DNA of 64,000 nucleotides from Vulcanimicrobiota bacterium (GTDB lineage Bacteria > Vulcanimicrobiota > Vulcanimicrobiia > Vulcanimicrobiales > Vulcanimicrobiaceae): the NCBI GenBank assembly GCA_003140215.1, contig PLJL01000001.1:391283-455282 (forward strand). Direction: 5' to 3'. The notes below the pieces were generated by a model. It saw only the letters and a list, made by a program, of their open reading frames with translations, ran no database searches and was not told the DNA's origin. Positions 17,568-26,135 of this stretch are shown here, piece by piece; the first letter of the stretch is position 1; each line of letters begins with the position of its first letter. The position numbers were made by a program, and so were the translations under genes.

Positions 17568-20384
17568 ATGGTCGACTCGCGTACTCAAAACTTCGCGAGG
17601 TCCCTCGCCGCTGCGGCGGTGGATGTCCTGGTGCTCGAGGCGCCGCCGGGATATGGGAAATCGTCGCTCGCCCGCGTGTATGCGTCGGCACTTGGACCGG
17701 CCTACGAATGCTGGCTTTCGGCGGAAAGCGATGAGGCGTCCAGGCTGATCCTCGACGCGCTCGTCGGGACCGAGGGATTGCGTGGCGCGCGATTCGCCGT
17801 CGATCGGCTGGCGCGCCGCGGCGGCAGCGCCGCTGCGCACGCCAGGGAAACCCTTCGTCGGGAGTGGGTGTCCGCCGCGACCGAAGATGTTCTCGTGCTT
17901 CACGACTTCTCCGGAGCGCTCGCGACGCGCGCCGGCGCAGACCTGCTGGGCGAACTTCTCGTAACGAAGCCCGCCAAGCGCCGCCTGGTCCTGTCGATCC
18001 GCAAACCGTTGCCTCCCGGTACGGTAGGAAATCTCCCGATCCGCGGCACGACGACGCTCACGCGCAGTGACCTCGCACTGACGCTGCCGGAAGTCGGCGA
18101 CATCGCGGGACGCGCCGGACTCCCGCGCCCGAAGGCTGCCGAGATCTACTCCCTGACACGCGGTTGGCCCCTGGTAACCCGCTTGCTCGTGCAACAACTG
18201 CAGGCCGACTCCCAGGACCCCGTACTCGATGCCGTGCGCACGCTGCCCCACGACACGATGCTGGCATTCGCGGCGCATCGATTGATCGCGCAGTTGGACG
18301 ACCGTTTGCGCGACACGCTCGCCGTGGCCTCGTTCTTTGCCGAGGCCCATTACCTCGATCTTATTCGCATCCTCGGTCCCGAGTGCGACGACGCGGTGTT
18401 CGCTCGAATGTCGGTGCTGCCGTTCGTGTCCCAGGAAGGGGACGGCGTCGCGGTGCACTGCGAGGTCGCGCGACTCTTGCGCGACCGTTTTGCGTCCATC
18501 GTCGAGCCGCTGTACGAGCGAACGTTGGACGTCTTGTGCCGAGCAGGTCGTCACCTCGTCGCCGCGCGCATGGCGCTCGACCGTGGCGATGGGCTGCGAG
18601 CAGCCGAAGTCATCGACAGCGCGCCACCGTTTACCACCCTTCCGGTTCCGCTCGGTGAATATGAAAGAATCATCGAACGGGTGGAACCGCGCCTCATCAC
18701 ACGCTTTCCGAACCTTTGGATCGCGACGATCCCATATCGCTCGTTCTCGATCGACCCCGCGACATACATCCGCGAAGCGGAAACGGTTTATTTCTGCTTG
18801 CCGGCAGGAACCGATCCCGATCAGCGAGCGGCCGCGTTGATGATGCTTGCCTCGGCGTATGCGAATGTCGGTCGGTCCCGCGACGCCGAGGTGCTGCTCG
18901 CCGAGGCGTTCGAAGGATTTGCAAGCGCCGATGGCTCCCCACGTGCGTCGCTGCTCAACTTTTTCGCATCGCTGCGTGGCATCGAAGGGCGATTCACCGA
19001 AGCGCGTGGCCTTGCGGAGCAGGCCGCCCGCGCCTCTCGCGACACCTTCGGTCAGAATCAAACGTTGCACTACATCGATGCGCACGAGGCCGCGTTTCGC
19101 GGCCGCCAAGATAGGCTGGTAGTCATTCTGGATGAGCTCATGCACCGGCGGGCTCGTGCCGATCCGCCGCTCTATCTGGCGTACGTCGCAGAAAATGGGG
19201 CGTTCTTCTCGTGGGCCAATGGCGACGACGCGGCGTTCGAGCGGTATCAGACGGCCTTCGAGGACTCGATTACTCCGGCGATAGAGCACGCGCTGGCCAC
19301 GCTGATCGATGCCGCGCGCGGGCGCGCTGCGCCGTCGGATGACGAGCGTGTGTGGCCCTTGATCGCGGCATTCGCAAATCTGTATTGGATGGCAAACGCG
19401 CCGACCCATGAGGTCGCGGTTCGGGCCGCGAGCGCCGCCGTCCGAGCCGCCGACCAGCGGGGGGCACCCTATACTCAGACACTCGCACACGTCGCGCTGT
19501 ACGTGCTCGATGAGGCCACGCGCGCCCAGCAGGCTGCGGCACTGATGGAGATCGTGCGCAACGTTGAGAGCGAGGAGTTGCGCCAAGCAGTCCGGGGAGT
19601 GATCGAAGGCGGCCCGGCGGGGATGCTGGAGCCTTTCGTTCGGCGACGCGTGCGGCGGCAACGGACACGTTCGGGCCCGCGCCTCGTGGTGGAGCTGCTG
19701 GCCGGCCGCGTCACGGTCGATGGCGCGGCGGCACGGTTGCGGGAAAAGGAGTTCGAGCTCGTAGCCTTGTTGGCTTCGACACGTGGTGCGCTTTCGCGCG
19801 AGCAGATCGGCGAGGCGCTGTGGGAACATCTCGATCCCGATGAGTGGTCGAATAACCTCAAGGTCACGCTCTATCGCGTCCGAAAGGCGCTCACGACGCG
19901 CGACGTCACGGTCACGGAGGGAACTCGCTACCGACTGGCTCCAAGCATCGACGTGGACCTGCGGCGAGGCGAAGCGCTCCTTCGCGATCTCGGCCCGACC
20001 ATTCGTGACGAAGCCGCGCGAGCGACGTTGGCCGACGTCTTGCGGTCGTTTCAGGACGGTGTCCTGGAACGCTACGAGCGCTTCGGATGGTCGCATACCC
20101 TGGTTGCGCGCTTGAACGACCTGGCTTGCGGCTGCGGCCTGTCCTTGGCGTCGGACGCGCTCGAGCGCGACGCGGTCGATGATGCGGTCGAGTATGCGTC
20201 GCGTGTCCGTGATCTCGACCCGCTCAATGAAAAGGCCTGCGGGATCACCATCCGCGCGCTGAAGACGCGCGGGGCCGACGACGCGGCCCGGCGCGAGTTC
20301 CAGCGCTATGCGGAGGCGCTTGAACGCGAGTTCGCGGCCGTGCCGTCTGCGGCGCTCTTGGAACTGGTAGTCCATGGCGCGTGA
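17568..20384 (+). CDS. AAA-ATPase / winged-helix / BTAD (SARP-type) transcriptional regulator
   Basis: A 938-residue regulator. An N-terminal STAND/MalT-like ATPase has P-loop A25-PPGYGKSS and a Walker B-like VLVLHDF near 110. A long helical-repeat region (about 330-660) probably senses a ligand or partner. It is followed by an OmpR-like winged helix (about 690-790; REKEFELVALLAS, NNLKVTLYRVRKAL) and a C-terminal BTAD domain with DLDPLNEKACGITIRAL. Usual SARPs put the DNA-binding and BTAD domains first, so this is a reversed order. Divergent from the C39-like gene and convergent with the 220-residue gene; it probably controls both flanks. ATG behind GGGAGCG. Confidence 0.85.
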   Translation: MVDSRTQNFARSLAAAAVDVLVLEAPPGYGKSSLARVYASALGPAYECWLSAESDEASRLILDALVGTEGLRGARFAVDRLARRGGSAAAHARETLRREWVSAATEDVLVLHDFSGALATRAGADLLGELLVTKPAKRRLVLSIRKPLPPGTVGNLPIRGTTTLTRSDLALTLPEVGDIAGRAGLPRPKAAEIYSLTRGWPLVTRLLVQQLQADSQDPVLDAVRTLPHDTMLAFAAHRLIAQLDDRLRDTLAVASFFAEAHYLDLIRILGPECDDAVFARMSVLPFVSQEGDGVAVHCEVARLLRDRFASIVEPLYERTLDVLCRAGRHLVAARMALDRGDGLRAAEVIDSAPPFTTLPVPLGEYERIIERVEPRLITRFPNLWIATIPYRSFSIDPATYIREAETVYFCLPAGTDPDQRAAALMMLASAYANVGRSRDAEVLLAEAFEGFASADGSPRASLLNFFASLRGIEGRFTEARGLAEQAARASRDTFGQNQTLHYIDAHEAAFRGRQDRLVVILDELMHRRARADPPLYLAYVAENGAFFSWANGDDAAFERYQTAFEDSITPAIEHALATLIDAARGRAAPSDDERVWPLIAAFANLYWMANAPTHEVAVRAASAAVRAADQRGAPYTQTLAHVALYVLDEATRAQQAAALMEIVRNVESEELRQAVRGVIEGGPAGMLEPFVRRRVRRQRTRSGPRLVVELLAGRVTVDGAAARLREKEFELVALLASTRGALSREQIGEALWEHLDPDEWSNNLKVTLYRVRKALTTRDVTVTEGTRYRLAPSIDVDLRRGEALLRDLGPTIRDEAARATLADVLRSFQDGVLERYERFGWSHTLVARLNDLACGCGLSLASDALERDAVDDAVEYASRVRDLDPLNEKACGITIRALKTRGADDAARREFQRYAEALEREFAAVPSAALLELVVHGA

Positions 20385-20390
20385 CCGGTT

Positions 20391-21053
20391 CTACTCCCCA
20401 CCGTTGCCGGAGCCGTCGTCAATCACAAGCCCCATCGGACCAAGCTCGCCGCCGCCATCTTCGGGATCGGGCGGAGGAGGTAGGATGAGCGTGACGTCGC
20501 CGTTCGCCCTGATGGGCGTGAGATCGTCGATCTGAATCCGGTCAGGGTCTACGTTGTCGATGAACATGATTCGGAACGGCGCATCGGGCTCGGAGCGGTC
20601 CCGGAAGGCGACGTAGGTGAACTCGCCCATGTCCGCCTCTTGCAAGCCGGTTCGTCCCGTTTTCTTTTCGAGCCGCGCCTTCATAGAGACAATCGGTCGG
20701 GTGCCTTGCTTCAGGACGAGCGTGACAATGGAGAACGTGCTGTCGAAGCGGGGCTCGAGGATGACGATGTTCGCCTCGAACGTGAACGGTCCGCGAAAGT
20801 CCACCGTGCCCCCGCCGTCCGTTAGGTCAGCGACGACAGACGCACGCTCGAACACTCCCGTGACCGGCTCTTTCGGGCCGGGATCCTCGTCGACGACGTG
20901 CACGACTAGCAGGTTCGCCGTGGCCTCAGCAAAGCAGAAGAGGCGTCTGCCAAAATAGGGAATCGCCGGGGCGAAGGCGACCGCGTCGTTGCCCAGCGGA
21001 ACAAATTTTGCAAAGCCGATCGACGCGTTCGAGGTGGACGTAATGCTAGGCAA
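20391..21053 (-). CDS. Unknown 220-residue protein coupled to the radical SAM gene, Gly/Asp/Pro-rich tail
   Basis: No family recognised. Residues 1-185 look like a beta-rich soluble domain with a single cysteine (RRLFCFAEA). The last 30 residues form a low-complexity tail: a PPPPDPEDGGG run, a short hydrophobic stretch (MGLVIDD), then GSGNGGE. The start is a TTG at 21053 preceded by GAGGAGA and overlapping the radical SAM stop by 8 bases, so it is translated with that enzyme. The frame continues upstream, but inside the enzyme gene. A modified protein substrate or partner of the radical SAM enzyme is the obvious hypothesis; nothing proves it. Confidence 0.7.
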   Translation of the reverse strand: MPSITSTSNASIGFAKFVPLGNDAVAFAPAIPYFGRRLFCFAEATANLLVVHVVDEDPGPKEPVTGVFERASVVADLTDGGGTVDFRGPFTFEANIVILEPRFDSTFSIVTLVLKQGTRPIVSMKARLEKKTGRTGLQEADMGEFTYVAFRDRSEPDAPFRIMFIDNVDPDRIQIDDLTPIRANGDVTLILPPPPDPEDGGGELGPMGLVIDDGSGNGGE

Positions 21054-22110
21054 GGCTCTTCTCCTCGTAGGATGCAGCTTTGAGTGATCGTGGCGCGTCC
21101 ACGTGCTTGGCTTGGAGTTGCACGAATTGCTCAGCGACGATTGAAGCAACCTCGGCTCCGTATCGTCCGACGATCTCCATTGCGCGATCGTCTCGTTGCA
21201 GGCGGGTGCAGGCGCTGCAGATGGAAGCCGATTGGGGCAAGGTGTATCCTGGGACATATCGTGCGACGAACGCTGCGACCCCGGCGGGTCCGGACACGTG
21301 CAGCCACATCTTCAGCAATTCATTCGGGCTCGAGTCCAGGACGCTATCGAGAGTGCGTTCCGAGACCGAACCGATGCCCAAATGTGGCAGCTGTTCTGAA
21401 GGGAACCCGCAGCACGCGATCAGCTTTTGATCGGACGTGACCGAGATGACGTCCAGAACTTGGGCACAACGGCCGAGCCCACGCGAACCAACGTCGTCAA
21501 GGTACGCGTCGTGAGAAAGGTCCGCCAGCCCGCGTCCTCCAGCATCCACTATCCAGGGATCGCGTGAGAGATGCACCGACCCTGACGCGACGAGATCGGC
21601 CAACGATTCGAAGAGAACCGCATCGTCGAACGTCGATTGATCGCAAGCCTCTATGGAAATGCGCGTGAGGATCCCGCTCTCAGCCGCGGCGCGCGCTGCG
21701 GCGATCACACGATCCACGCTAACGAAACGTTGGTGAAATGATCCGGTCGACAGCATCATCTCATCGAGACCGCGCTCGCGGATCGCCGCCACGCGGTCGC
21801 GCGCAACGCGTGGGCTGACCGCCCAGTAACCGTTGGTAATGACGCGCGTGATAAATCCTAGCCGGGATGCGTGACCAACTAGCTCGTCGAGGTCGCGGCC
21901 AAGCAGGAAGCACTCGCCTCCGCTAAACCCAATCCGTTCCAGTGACGGAATGCGGGTTGCCTCGTCGATTAATCGATGAATTCGCTCGACGGGGATGGCG
22001 TCGGTTTCTCGCGGCCCAGCGCCGACCGAGCAGTGATCGCAAGCCGCCGGGCAACGGCGGGTCGTGAGGATTGATAGTATGCGAGGCCGCACGAACATCG
22101 CGGTTGGCAT
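21046..22110 (-). CDS. Radical SAM protein with partial SPASM/twitch-like C terminus
   Basis: A 354-residue radical SAM enzyme. The 4Fe-4S motif is RRCPAACDHCSVG (CxxxCxxC) near residue 20. GFSGGECFLL gives the SAM-binding GGE, ITNGYW is a strand motif, and an unusual MMLSTGSFHQRFV occurs near residue 120. The C-terminal third holds further cysteines: GRCAQV, IACCGFPSE and SICSACTR. These suggest an auxiliary cluster of the kind used in peptide and protein modification. The ATG at 22110 has AGAGAGG directly against it; ATG 22098 (MFVRPRIL) would have better spacing. It is cotranslated with the 220-residue protein. Confidence 0.87.
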   Translation of the reverse strand: MPTAMFVRPRILSILTTRRCPAACDHCSVGAGPRETDAIPVERIHRLIDEATRIPSLERIGFSGGECFLLGRDLDELVGHASRLGFITRVITNGYWAVSPRVARDRVAAIRERGLDEMMLSTGSFHQRFVSVDRVIAAARAAAESGILTRISIEACDQSTFDDAVLFESLADLVASGSVHLSRDPWIVDAGGRGLADLSHDAYLDDVGSRGLGRCAQVLDVISVTSDQKLIACCGFPSEQLPHLGIGSVSERTLDSVLDSSPNELLKMWLHVSGPAGVAAFVARYVPGYTLPQSASICSACTRLQRDDRAMEIVGRYGAEVASIVAEQFVQLQAKHVDAPRSLKAASYEEKSLA

Positions 22111-22237
22111 CCTCTCTGATAGGCACGAGCGAGCTAACGCTTATCTTGCTACTAAGAGCGACTACGCCTCCCTCTGGAGCGATCTTTTCACGGCTCGGTT
22201 AATAGCCGGTGACACAAGACGGCCGCCCGACACCAGT

Positions 22238-22251
22238 CGAGCGGCCGCTCG
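22238..22251. repeat. 14-bp perfect palindrome upstream of the radical SAM gene
   Basis: CGAGCGGCCGCTCG is a perfect palindrome in the 173-bp gap between the R3H ATPase stop and the radical SAM start. No T run follows on either strand, so it is not a standard terminator. It may be an operator for the radical SAM operon or a chance G+C palindrome. Confidence 0.35.
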
Positions 22252-22283
22252 GAAGGCCCTCACGTCCGACAGGCGTTGCCGTT

Positions 22284-23864
22284 CTAGACGTCAGGCCCCT
22301 TGAAAATTCGCACCCGTCTGTTCGGCTCCAGCCCCGTCGAGCGCGACTGTAGGCGGTAGCGCTCGGCGAGCTGATGCTGCATCCGCCGGATGTACGAGGT
22401 CTGCGGCGTCAACTCGATCGCGCGGCTGTCGAGCAGCACTTGGTAGACCGCTTCCTCCGCCTCGCGCATCGCGATCTCTTCGACGTCGAGCGACGGCAGG
22501 TTGAAGACGTCCTTGAGCGCGTTTTGAATCTGCGTCGTGGTGTTCGTCTTGATCGAATAGATCGGGACGTTCTCGGCGGCGATCTGCTTGAGCCGGTCCG
22601 ACTCCTTGCGCTCGAGCGTCTTGAGCGTGAGGACCACGTCGGCATCGTCCCACTTGCGCGCGATCGACGCGTGCACGCGCAGGTTGTGCACGGCGCGCTC
22701 GATCTTGTTGCGTGACACGCCGTAGGGGAAGATCATCAGCGGCCTGGCATCTTCGGGGATCGACTCGCCGGTCGCACCGAAAAGCGCCATCTCGTCGTCG
22801 CGCGACTGCTGCGGCAGCGCGCGCACCTTGTCGGGGATCGCCTCGGGGTTGGCATGCTGCAGGATGTCGATGGCGCCGCCGGCGGTGCGTTGACGCACCT
22901 CGGGTTGCGGCTGGTACCCCCGCAGCAGCGCGTCGACGACCTCACCGACGTTTTGGTGGATCGCCAGCCGATCGCGGTCTTGGATCTCGACCACCACATC
23001 GAACGTCGGCGGCTGCTTGCGCTCGAGCACGGTCTTGCGGGTGCCGCGGCGGCGCGCCTCCTCGTCGGAGAGCGTCACGGCGCTGATCCCGCCCAGCAGA
23101 TCCGAGAGCGTCGGATTCATCAGCAAGTTCTCGAGCGTCTGGCCGTGCGCGGTTCCGATCAGTTGCACGCCGCGCTCGGCGATGGTGCGCGCGGCGAACG
23201 CCTCCGCCTCGGTCCCCATCTCGTCGATCACGATGACCTGCGGCATGTGGTTCTCCACCGCCTCGATCATCACGTTGTGCTGCAGGTGCGTATCGGGAAC
23301 CGGCATGCGGCGCGAGTGTCCGATCCCGGGGTGCGGAACGTCGCCGTCGCCGGCGATCTCGTTGGAGGTGTCGACGATGACGACGCGTTTGCGGTCCTCG
23401 GCGAGCACGCGCGCGCATTCGCGCAGCATCGTGGTCTTGCCGACGCCGGGCCGCCCCAACAAACAGATCGATTTGCCGCTACGGATCACGTCGAGCACGA
23501 TGTCGATCGTCCCGTACACCGCCCGCCCGACACGACAGGTGAGCCCGACGATGCGGCCGGTGCGATTGCGAATCGCGCTGATGCGGTGCAGCGTCTGCTC
23601 GATCCCGGCCCGATTGTCGCCGCCGAACGGCGATAGCCGCGAAGCGACGTGAACGATGTCTTCCGACGTCACGGGCGTGTCGCTCAAGAACACGAAATCG
23701 TCTTCGAAACGCGCCTCGGGCGGACGGCCGAGGTCGAGCACCACTTCGATGACGTGGTCGAGGTTCGGAAGACGGACGAGCGGTTGGCGGATCGGGAGGG
23801 GGAAGATGTCCAGGAGCTGCGTGAGCTCCCAATTCGGCACGAAGGACTCGGCGTTAACGGCCAA
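22284..23864 (-). CDS. R3H-domain AAA ATPase (Ycf45/SpoIIIAA-like)
   Basis: A 526-residue ATPase with Walker A G137-RPGVGKTT, Walker B VIVIDEMG near 210 and the AHGQTLENLLMNPTLSDLLGG segment typical of the family. A C-terminal R3H-type nucleic-acid-binding region follows (KWDDADVVLTLK, KESDRLKQIAAENVPIYSIK). Members occur in cyanobacteria, chloroplasts (Ycf45) and Firmicutes; the biochemical role is not established. The start is a TTG at 23864 with GGAG five bases upstream. It marks the right edge of the low-G+C island. Confidence 0.9.
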   Translation of the reverse strand: MAVNAESFVPNWELTQLLDIFPLPIRQPLVRLPNLDHVIEVVLDLGRPPEARFEDDFVFLSDTPVTSEDIVHVASRLSPFGGDNRAGIEQTLHRISAIRNRTGRIVGLTCRVGRAVYGTIDIVLDVIRSGKSICLLGRPGVGKTTMLRECARVLAEDRKRVVIVDTSNEIAGDGDVPHPGIGHSRRMPVPDTHLQHNVMIEAVENHMPQVIVIDEMGTEAEAFAARTIAERGVQLIGTAHGQTLENLLMNPTLSDLLGGISAVTLSDEEARRRGTRKTVLERKQPPTFDVVVEIQDRDRLAIHQNVGEVVDALLRGYQPQPEVRQRTAGGAIDILQHANPEAIPDKVRALPQQSRDDEMALFGATGESIPEDARPLMIFPYGVSRNKIERAVHNLRVHASIARKWDDADVVLTLKTLERKESDRLKQIAAENVPIYSIKTNTTTQIQNALKDVFNLPSLDVEEIAMREAEEAVYQVLLDSRAIELTPQTSYIRRMQHQLAERYRLQSRSTGLEPNRRVRIFKGPDV

Positions 23865-24059
23865 CGTGGCTCCTACTCGACGTCTGTCGATTGTCGATCG
23901 CCGCCGCCCCCATCGCCGGAAGGCCGCGACGGGATAGCGGCTTCCCGCCCGTCTGCCCGTTTACCTGGAACATATGTCACACCAAATACTATCGGCACTC
24001 CGTTCGTTTCGCCCGCGCGGCCGAGAGGAACCGGCGGCTTGGGCCGCCCAGGGACCGGG

Positions 24060-24524
24060 ATGGCGACGCGATACCTCGAGGACTATCCGGTCGGCACCAG
24101 CGCCGAGTTCGGCAACGCACAGGTCACCGAAGCCGAGATTCGCGAGTTCGCCGCACGCTACGACCCGCAACCGTTTCACACCGACCCGGAAGCGGCCAAG
24201 AAGTGGCCGTACGGCGGCTTGATTGCGAGCGGCTGGCACACCGCCGCGATGATGATGCGCATCCTCGTCGATCGCTTCATCGACGGCGAAGCCAGCCTGG
24301 GATCACCGGGCCTGGGCCCGATCCGCTGGAAGCTTCCGGTTCGCCCGGGCGACGTGTTGCGCGTTCGCGCGCGCGTGCTCGACAGCCGCGTATCGCAGAG
24401 CAAACCGGATCGCGGGATGCTCACCTTCGAGGTCGAGGTCATCAATGGGCGCGACGAGGTCGTGATGGTCGTCGAGAACTGGCTGGCGATCCTACGTACG
24501 CGTCCGAAAAGCGGCGTCGCCTAG
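24060..24524 (+). CDS. MaoC-family (R)-specific enoyl-CoA hydratase
   Basis: Single hot-dog domain of 154 residues. The hydratase-2 motif is complete: D35 and H40 in YDPQPFHTDPEAA, followed by the GLIASGWHTAA helix. Such enzymes hydrate trans-2-enoyl-CoA to (R)-3-hydroxyacyl-CoA in fatty-acid, polyhydroxyalkanoate or side-chain breakdown. ATG at 24060. It converges on the nitronate monooxygenase gene with stops in a shared CTAG (24521-24524). No polyhydroxyalkanoate synthase is near. Confidence 0.9.
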   Translation: MATRYLEDYPVGTSAEFGNAQVTEAEIREFAARYDPQPFHTDPEAAKKWPYGGLIASGWHTAAMMMRILVDRFIDGEASLGSPGLGPIRWKLPVRPGDVLRVRARVLDSRVSQSKPDRGMLTFEVEVINGRDEVVMVVENWLAILRTRPKSGVA

Positions 24525-25489
24525 CGCGCCAGCGGGACCGCGCCCAGTTCGCGCAGCGCTGCGTCGTACTCGCGCGCGAGCCGCGCCACCAGCTCGCCCG
24601 CGCTGGGGACGCGATCCACCGCGCCGATCCCTTGGCCCGAGCCCCAAATGTCGCGCCACGCCTTGGTCTTCTCCGCGGCGAAGTTCATCTTCGACGGATC
24701 GCTTTGGGGCAAGTTGTCGGGATCGAGCCCGGCGCTCTCGATCGAGGATCGCAGATAGTTTCCGTGCACGCCGGTGAACAGGTTCGTGTATATCACGTCC
24801 CGCGCACCCGACGCGACGATGCTCTGCTTGTACGCCTCGCCGGCATGCGCCTCGAGGGTCGCGATGAAGGCCGAGCCGACGTAGGCGAAGTCGGCGCCCA
24901 GCGCGCGCGCCGCCAGCACGGAGCGGCCGTTGGCGATCGCTCCGGAGAGCGCGAGCGGTCCGTCGAACCAGGCCCGGATCTCTTGCACCAGCGCGAACGG
25001 CGACCACGTGCCGGCGTGCCCCCCCGCGCCGGCCGCTACCGCGATCAAACCGTCGGCGCCCTTCTCGATCGCTTTGTGCGCGAAGGCGACGTTGATGACG
25101 TCGTGCAGCACGATCCCACCGTAGGCGTGGATCGCCTCGTTGAGATCGGGACGCGCGCCCAGCGACGTGATCACGATCTCGACGCGGTGCTTCACGCACA
25201 GCTCGAGATCGTGCATCAGCCGCGGGTTGGACTTGTGGACGATGAGGTTCACCGCGAACGGCGCCGACGGGCGCCCCGGATGCGCGGCGTCGTAGTCCGC
25301 GAGCTCGCTGCGCAGGCGCGTCAGCCACTCGTCGAGGACGTGCTCCGGACGGGCGTTGAGCGACGGGAACGCGCCGATCACGCCCGCCTTGCACTGCGCG
25401 AGCACGAGTTCGGGCTGCGAAACGATGAACATCGGCGCCCCGATGACGGGCAGGGCGAGCCGATCGGTCGAGAGCGCGTCGGGGAGCAT
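24521..25489 (-). CDS. Nitronate monooxygenase-family flavoprotein
   Basis: A 322-residue FMN-dependent TIM-barrel protein of the nitronate monooxygenase/2-nitropropane dioxygenase family. Seen: PVIGAPMFIVS at the N terminus, AVNLIVH, the phosphate-binding VAAGAGGHAGT with the family histidine, LSGAIANGRSVLAARALGADFAYVGSAF for FMN phosphate, and SGQGIGAVD near the end. The natural substrate may be propionate-3-nitronate or an enoyl compound. It starts 16 bp after the LuxR-type regulator stop and may be the last gene of that run. Confidence 0.88.
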   Translation of the reverse strand: MLPDALSTDRLALPVIGAPMFIVSQPELVLAQCKAGVIGAFPSLNARPEHVLDEWLTRLRSELADYDAAHPGRPSAPFAVNLIVHKSNPRLMHDLELCVKHRVEIVITSLGARPDLNEAIHAYGGIVLHDVINVAFAHKAIEKGADGLIAVAAGAGGHAGTWSPFALVQEIRAWFDGPLALSGAIANGRSVLAARALGADFAYVGSAFIATLEAHAGEAYKQSIVASGARDVIYTNLFTGVHGNYLRSSIESAGLDPDNLPQSDPSKMNFAAEKTKAWRDIWGSGQGIGAVDRVPSAGELVARLAREYDAALRELGAVPLAR

Positions 25490-25505
25490 CCCCGCGTCCT
25501 TCGCG

Positions 25506-26135
25506 CTAGAGCATCACCAGCCCCAGCCGCACGCCGAGCATGACCGCCTCGGTGCGCGTCGTCGCCCCGAGCTTGGCGAGGATCGACGCGACGTGCGCCT
25601 TGACCGTGTTCTCGCTCAGCGCCAGCCGTTCGGCGATGCGGCGGTTCGAGAGTCCGCCGGCGAGCAGCGCGAGGATTTGCCGCTCGCGCTCGGTCAGCGG
25701 TTCGGACGGTGCCGTGCCGCGTAACATCGTCGCCGCGGGCGCGAGCGTGTCCCGCACCGCGGCGTCCAAAACGACCAGGCCGGTGCTCACGGCGGCGAGG
25801 GCCGCCAGCAGCTCTTGCGCATCGCTCTGGCGCGCCAGCACGGCCGCCGCGCCGGCACGCAGCGCCGCGAGCGCGACGTCGGCGTGCGGATCGTCGACGA
25901 GCACGATCGTCGGCAGCGTGAAAACATCGAGCAGCCCGGCTCGTGCGACGGCCGTGCCGGGCAGGTCGCGCAGGACGATCGCTGCAGCGTCGCCCGGAAC
26001 GACCTCGACGGCGTCGCCGAGGGCTCGCGCGAGCCGTTCGCGCGACGCCGCGTCGGCGACGATGGCGATGCGCGTGCGCTCAGGCAGCGCGCGCGCGCTC
26101 CGGGTCGCGCGGGATGCGCACCGTGGTCGCGACAC
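25506..26135 (-). CDS. LuxR/NarL-type regulator with degenerate receiver domain
   Basis: A C-terminal GerE/LuxR helix-turn-helix is unambiguous (LTERERQILALLAGGLSNRRIAERL with SENTVKAHVASILAKL). The N-terminal 120 residues follow a receiver fold (RIAIVADAASRERLARAL), but the strand that should end in the phospho-accepting Asp reads AAIVLRDLPG. Classical phosphorylation is therefore doubtful. The start is uncertain: GTG 26135 is the first standard codon before the fold and overlaps the protease gene by 56 bases; a CTG near 26089 would remove most of the overlap. It is downstream of two serine proteases and probably cotranscribed. Confidence 0.8.
   Translation of the reverse strand: MSRPRCASRATRSARALPERTRIAIVADAASRERLARALGDAVEVVPGDAAAIVLRDLPGTAVARAGLLDVFTLPTIVLVDDPHADVALAALRAGAAAVLARQSDAQELLAALAAVSTGLVVLDAAVRDTLAPAATMLRGTAPSEPLTERERQILALLAGGLSNRRIAERLALSENTVKAHVASILAKLGATTRTEAVMLGVRLGLVML

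Noticed and set aside
17277-20375. A 1032-residue open frame on the minus strand opposite the BTAD regulator
   Set aside because: Its translation is Arg-rich with no domain, while the opposite strand encodes clear ATPase, winged-helix and BTAD motifs; it is open only because of G+C-rich codons.
22111-22283. Short peptide precursor gene upstream of the radical SAM gene
   Set aside because: No frame with a start, a ribosome-binding site and a leader-plus-core pattern was seen on either strand; the only open frame is antisense to the radical SAM start.
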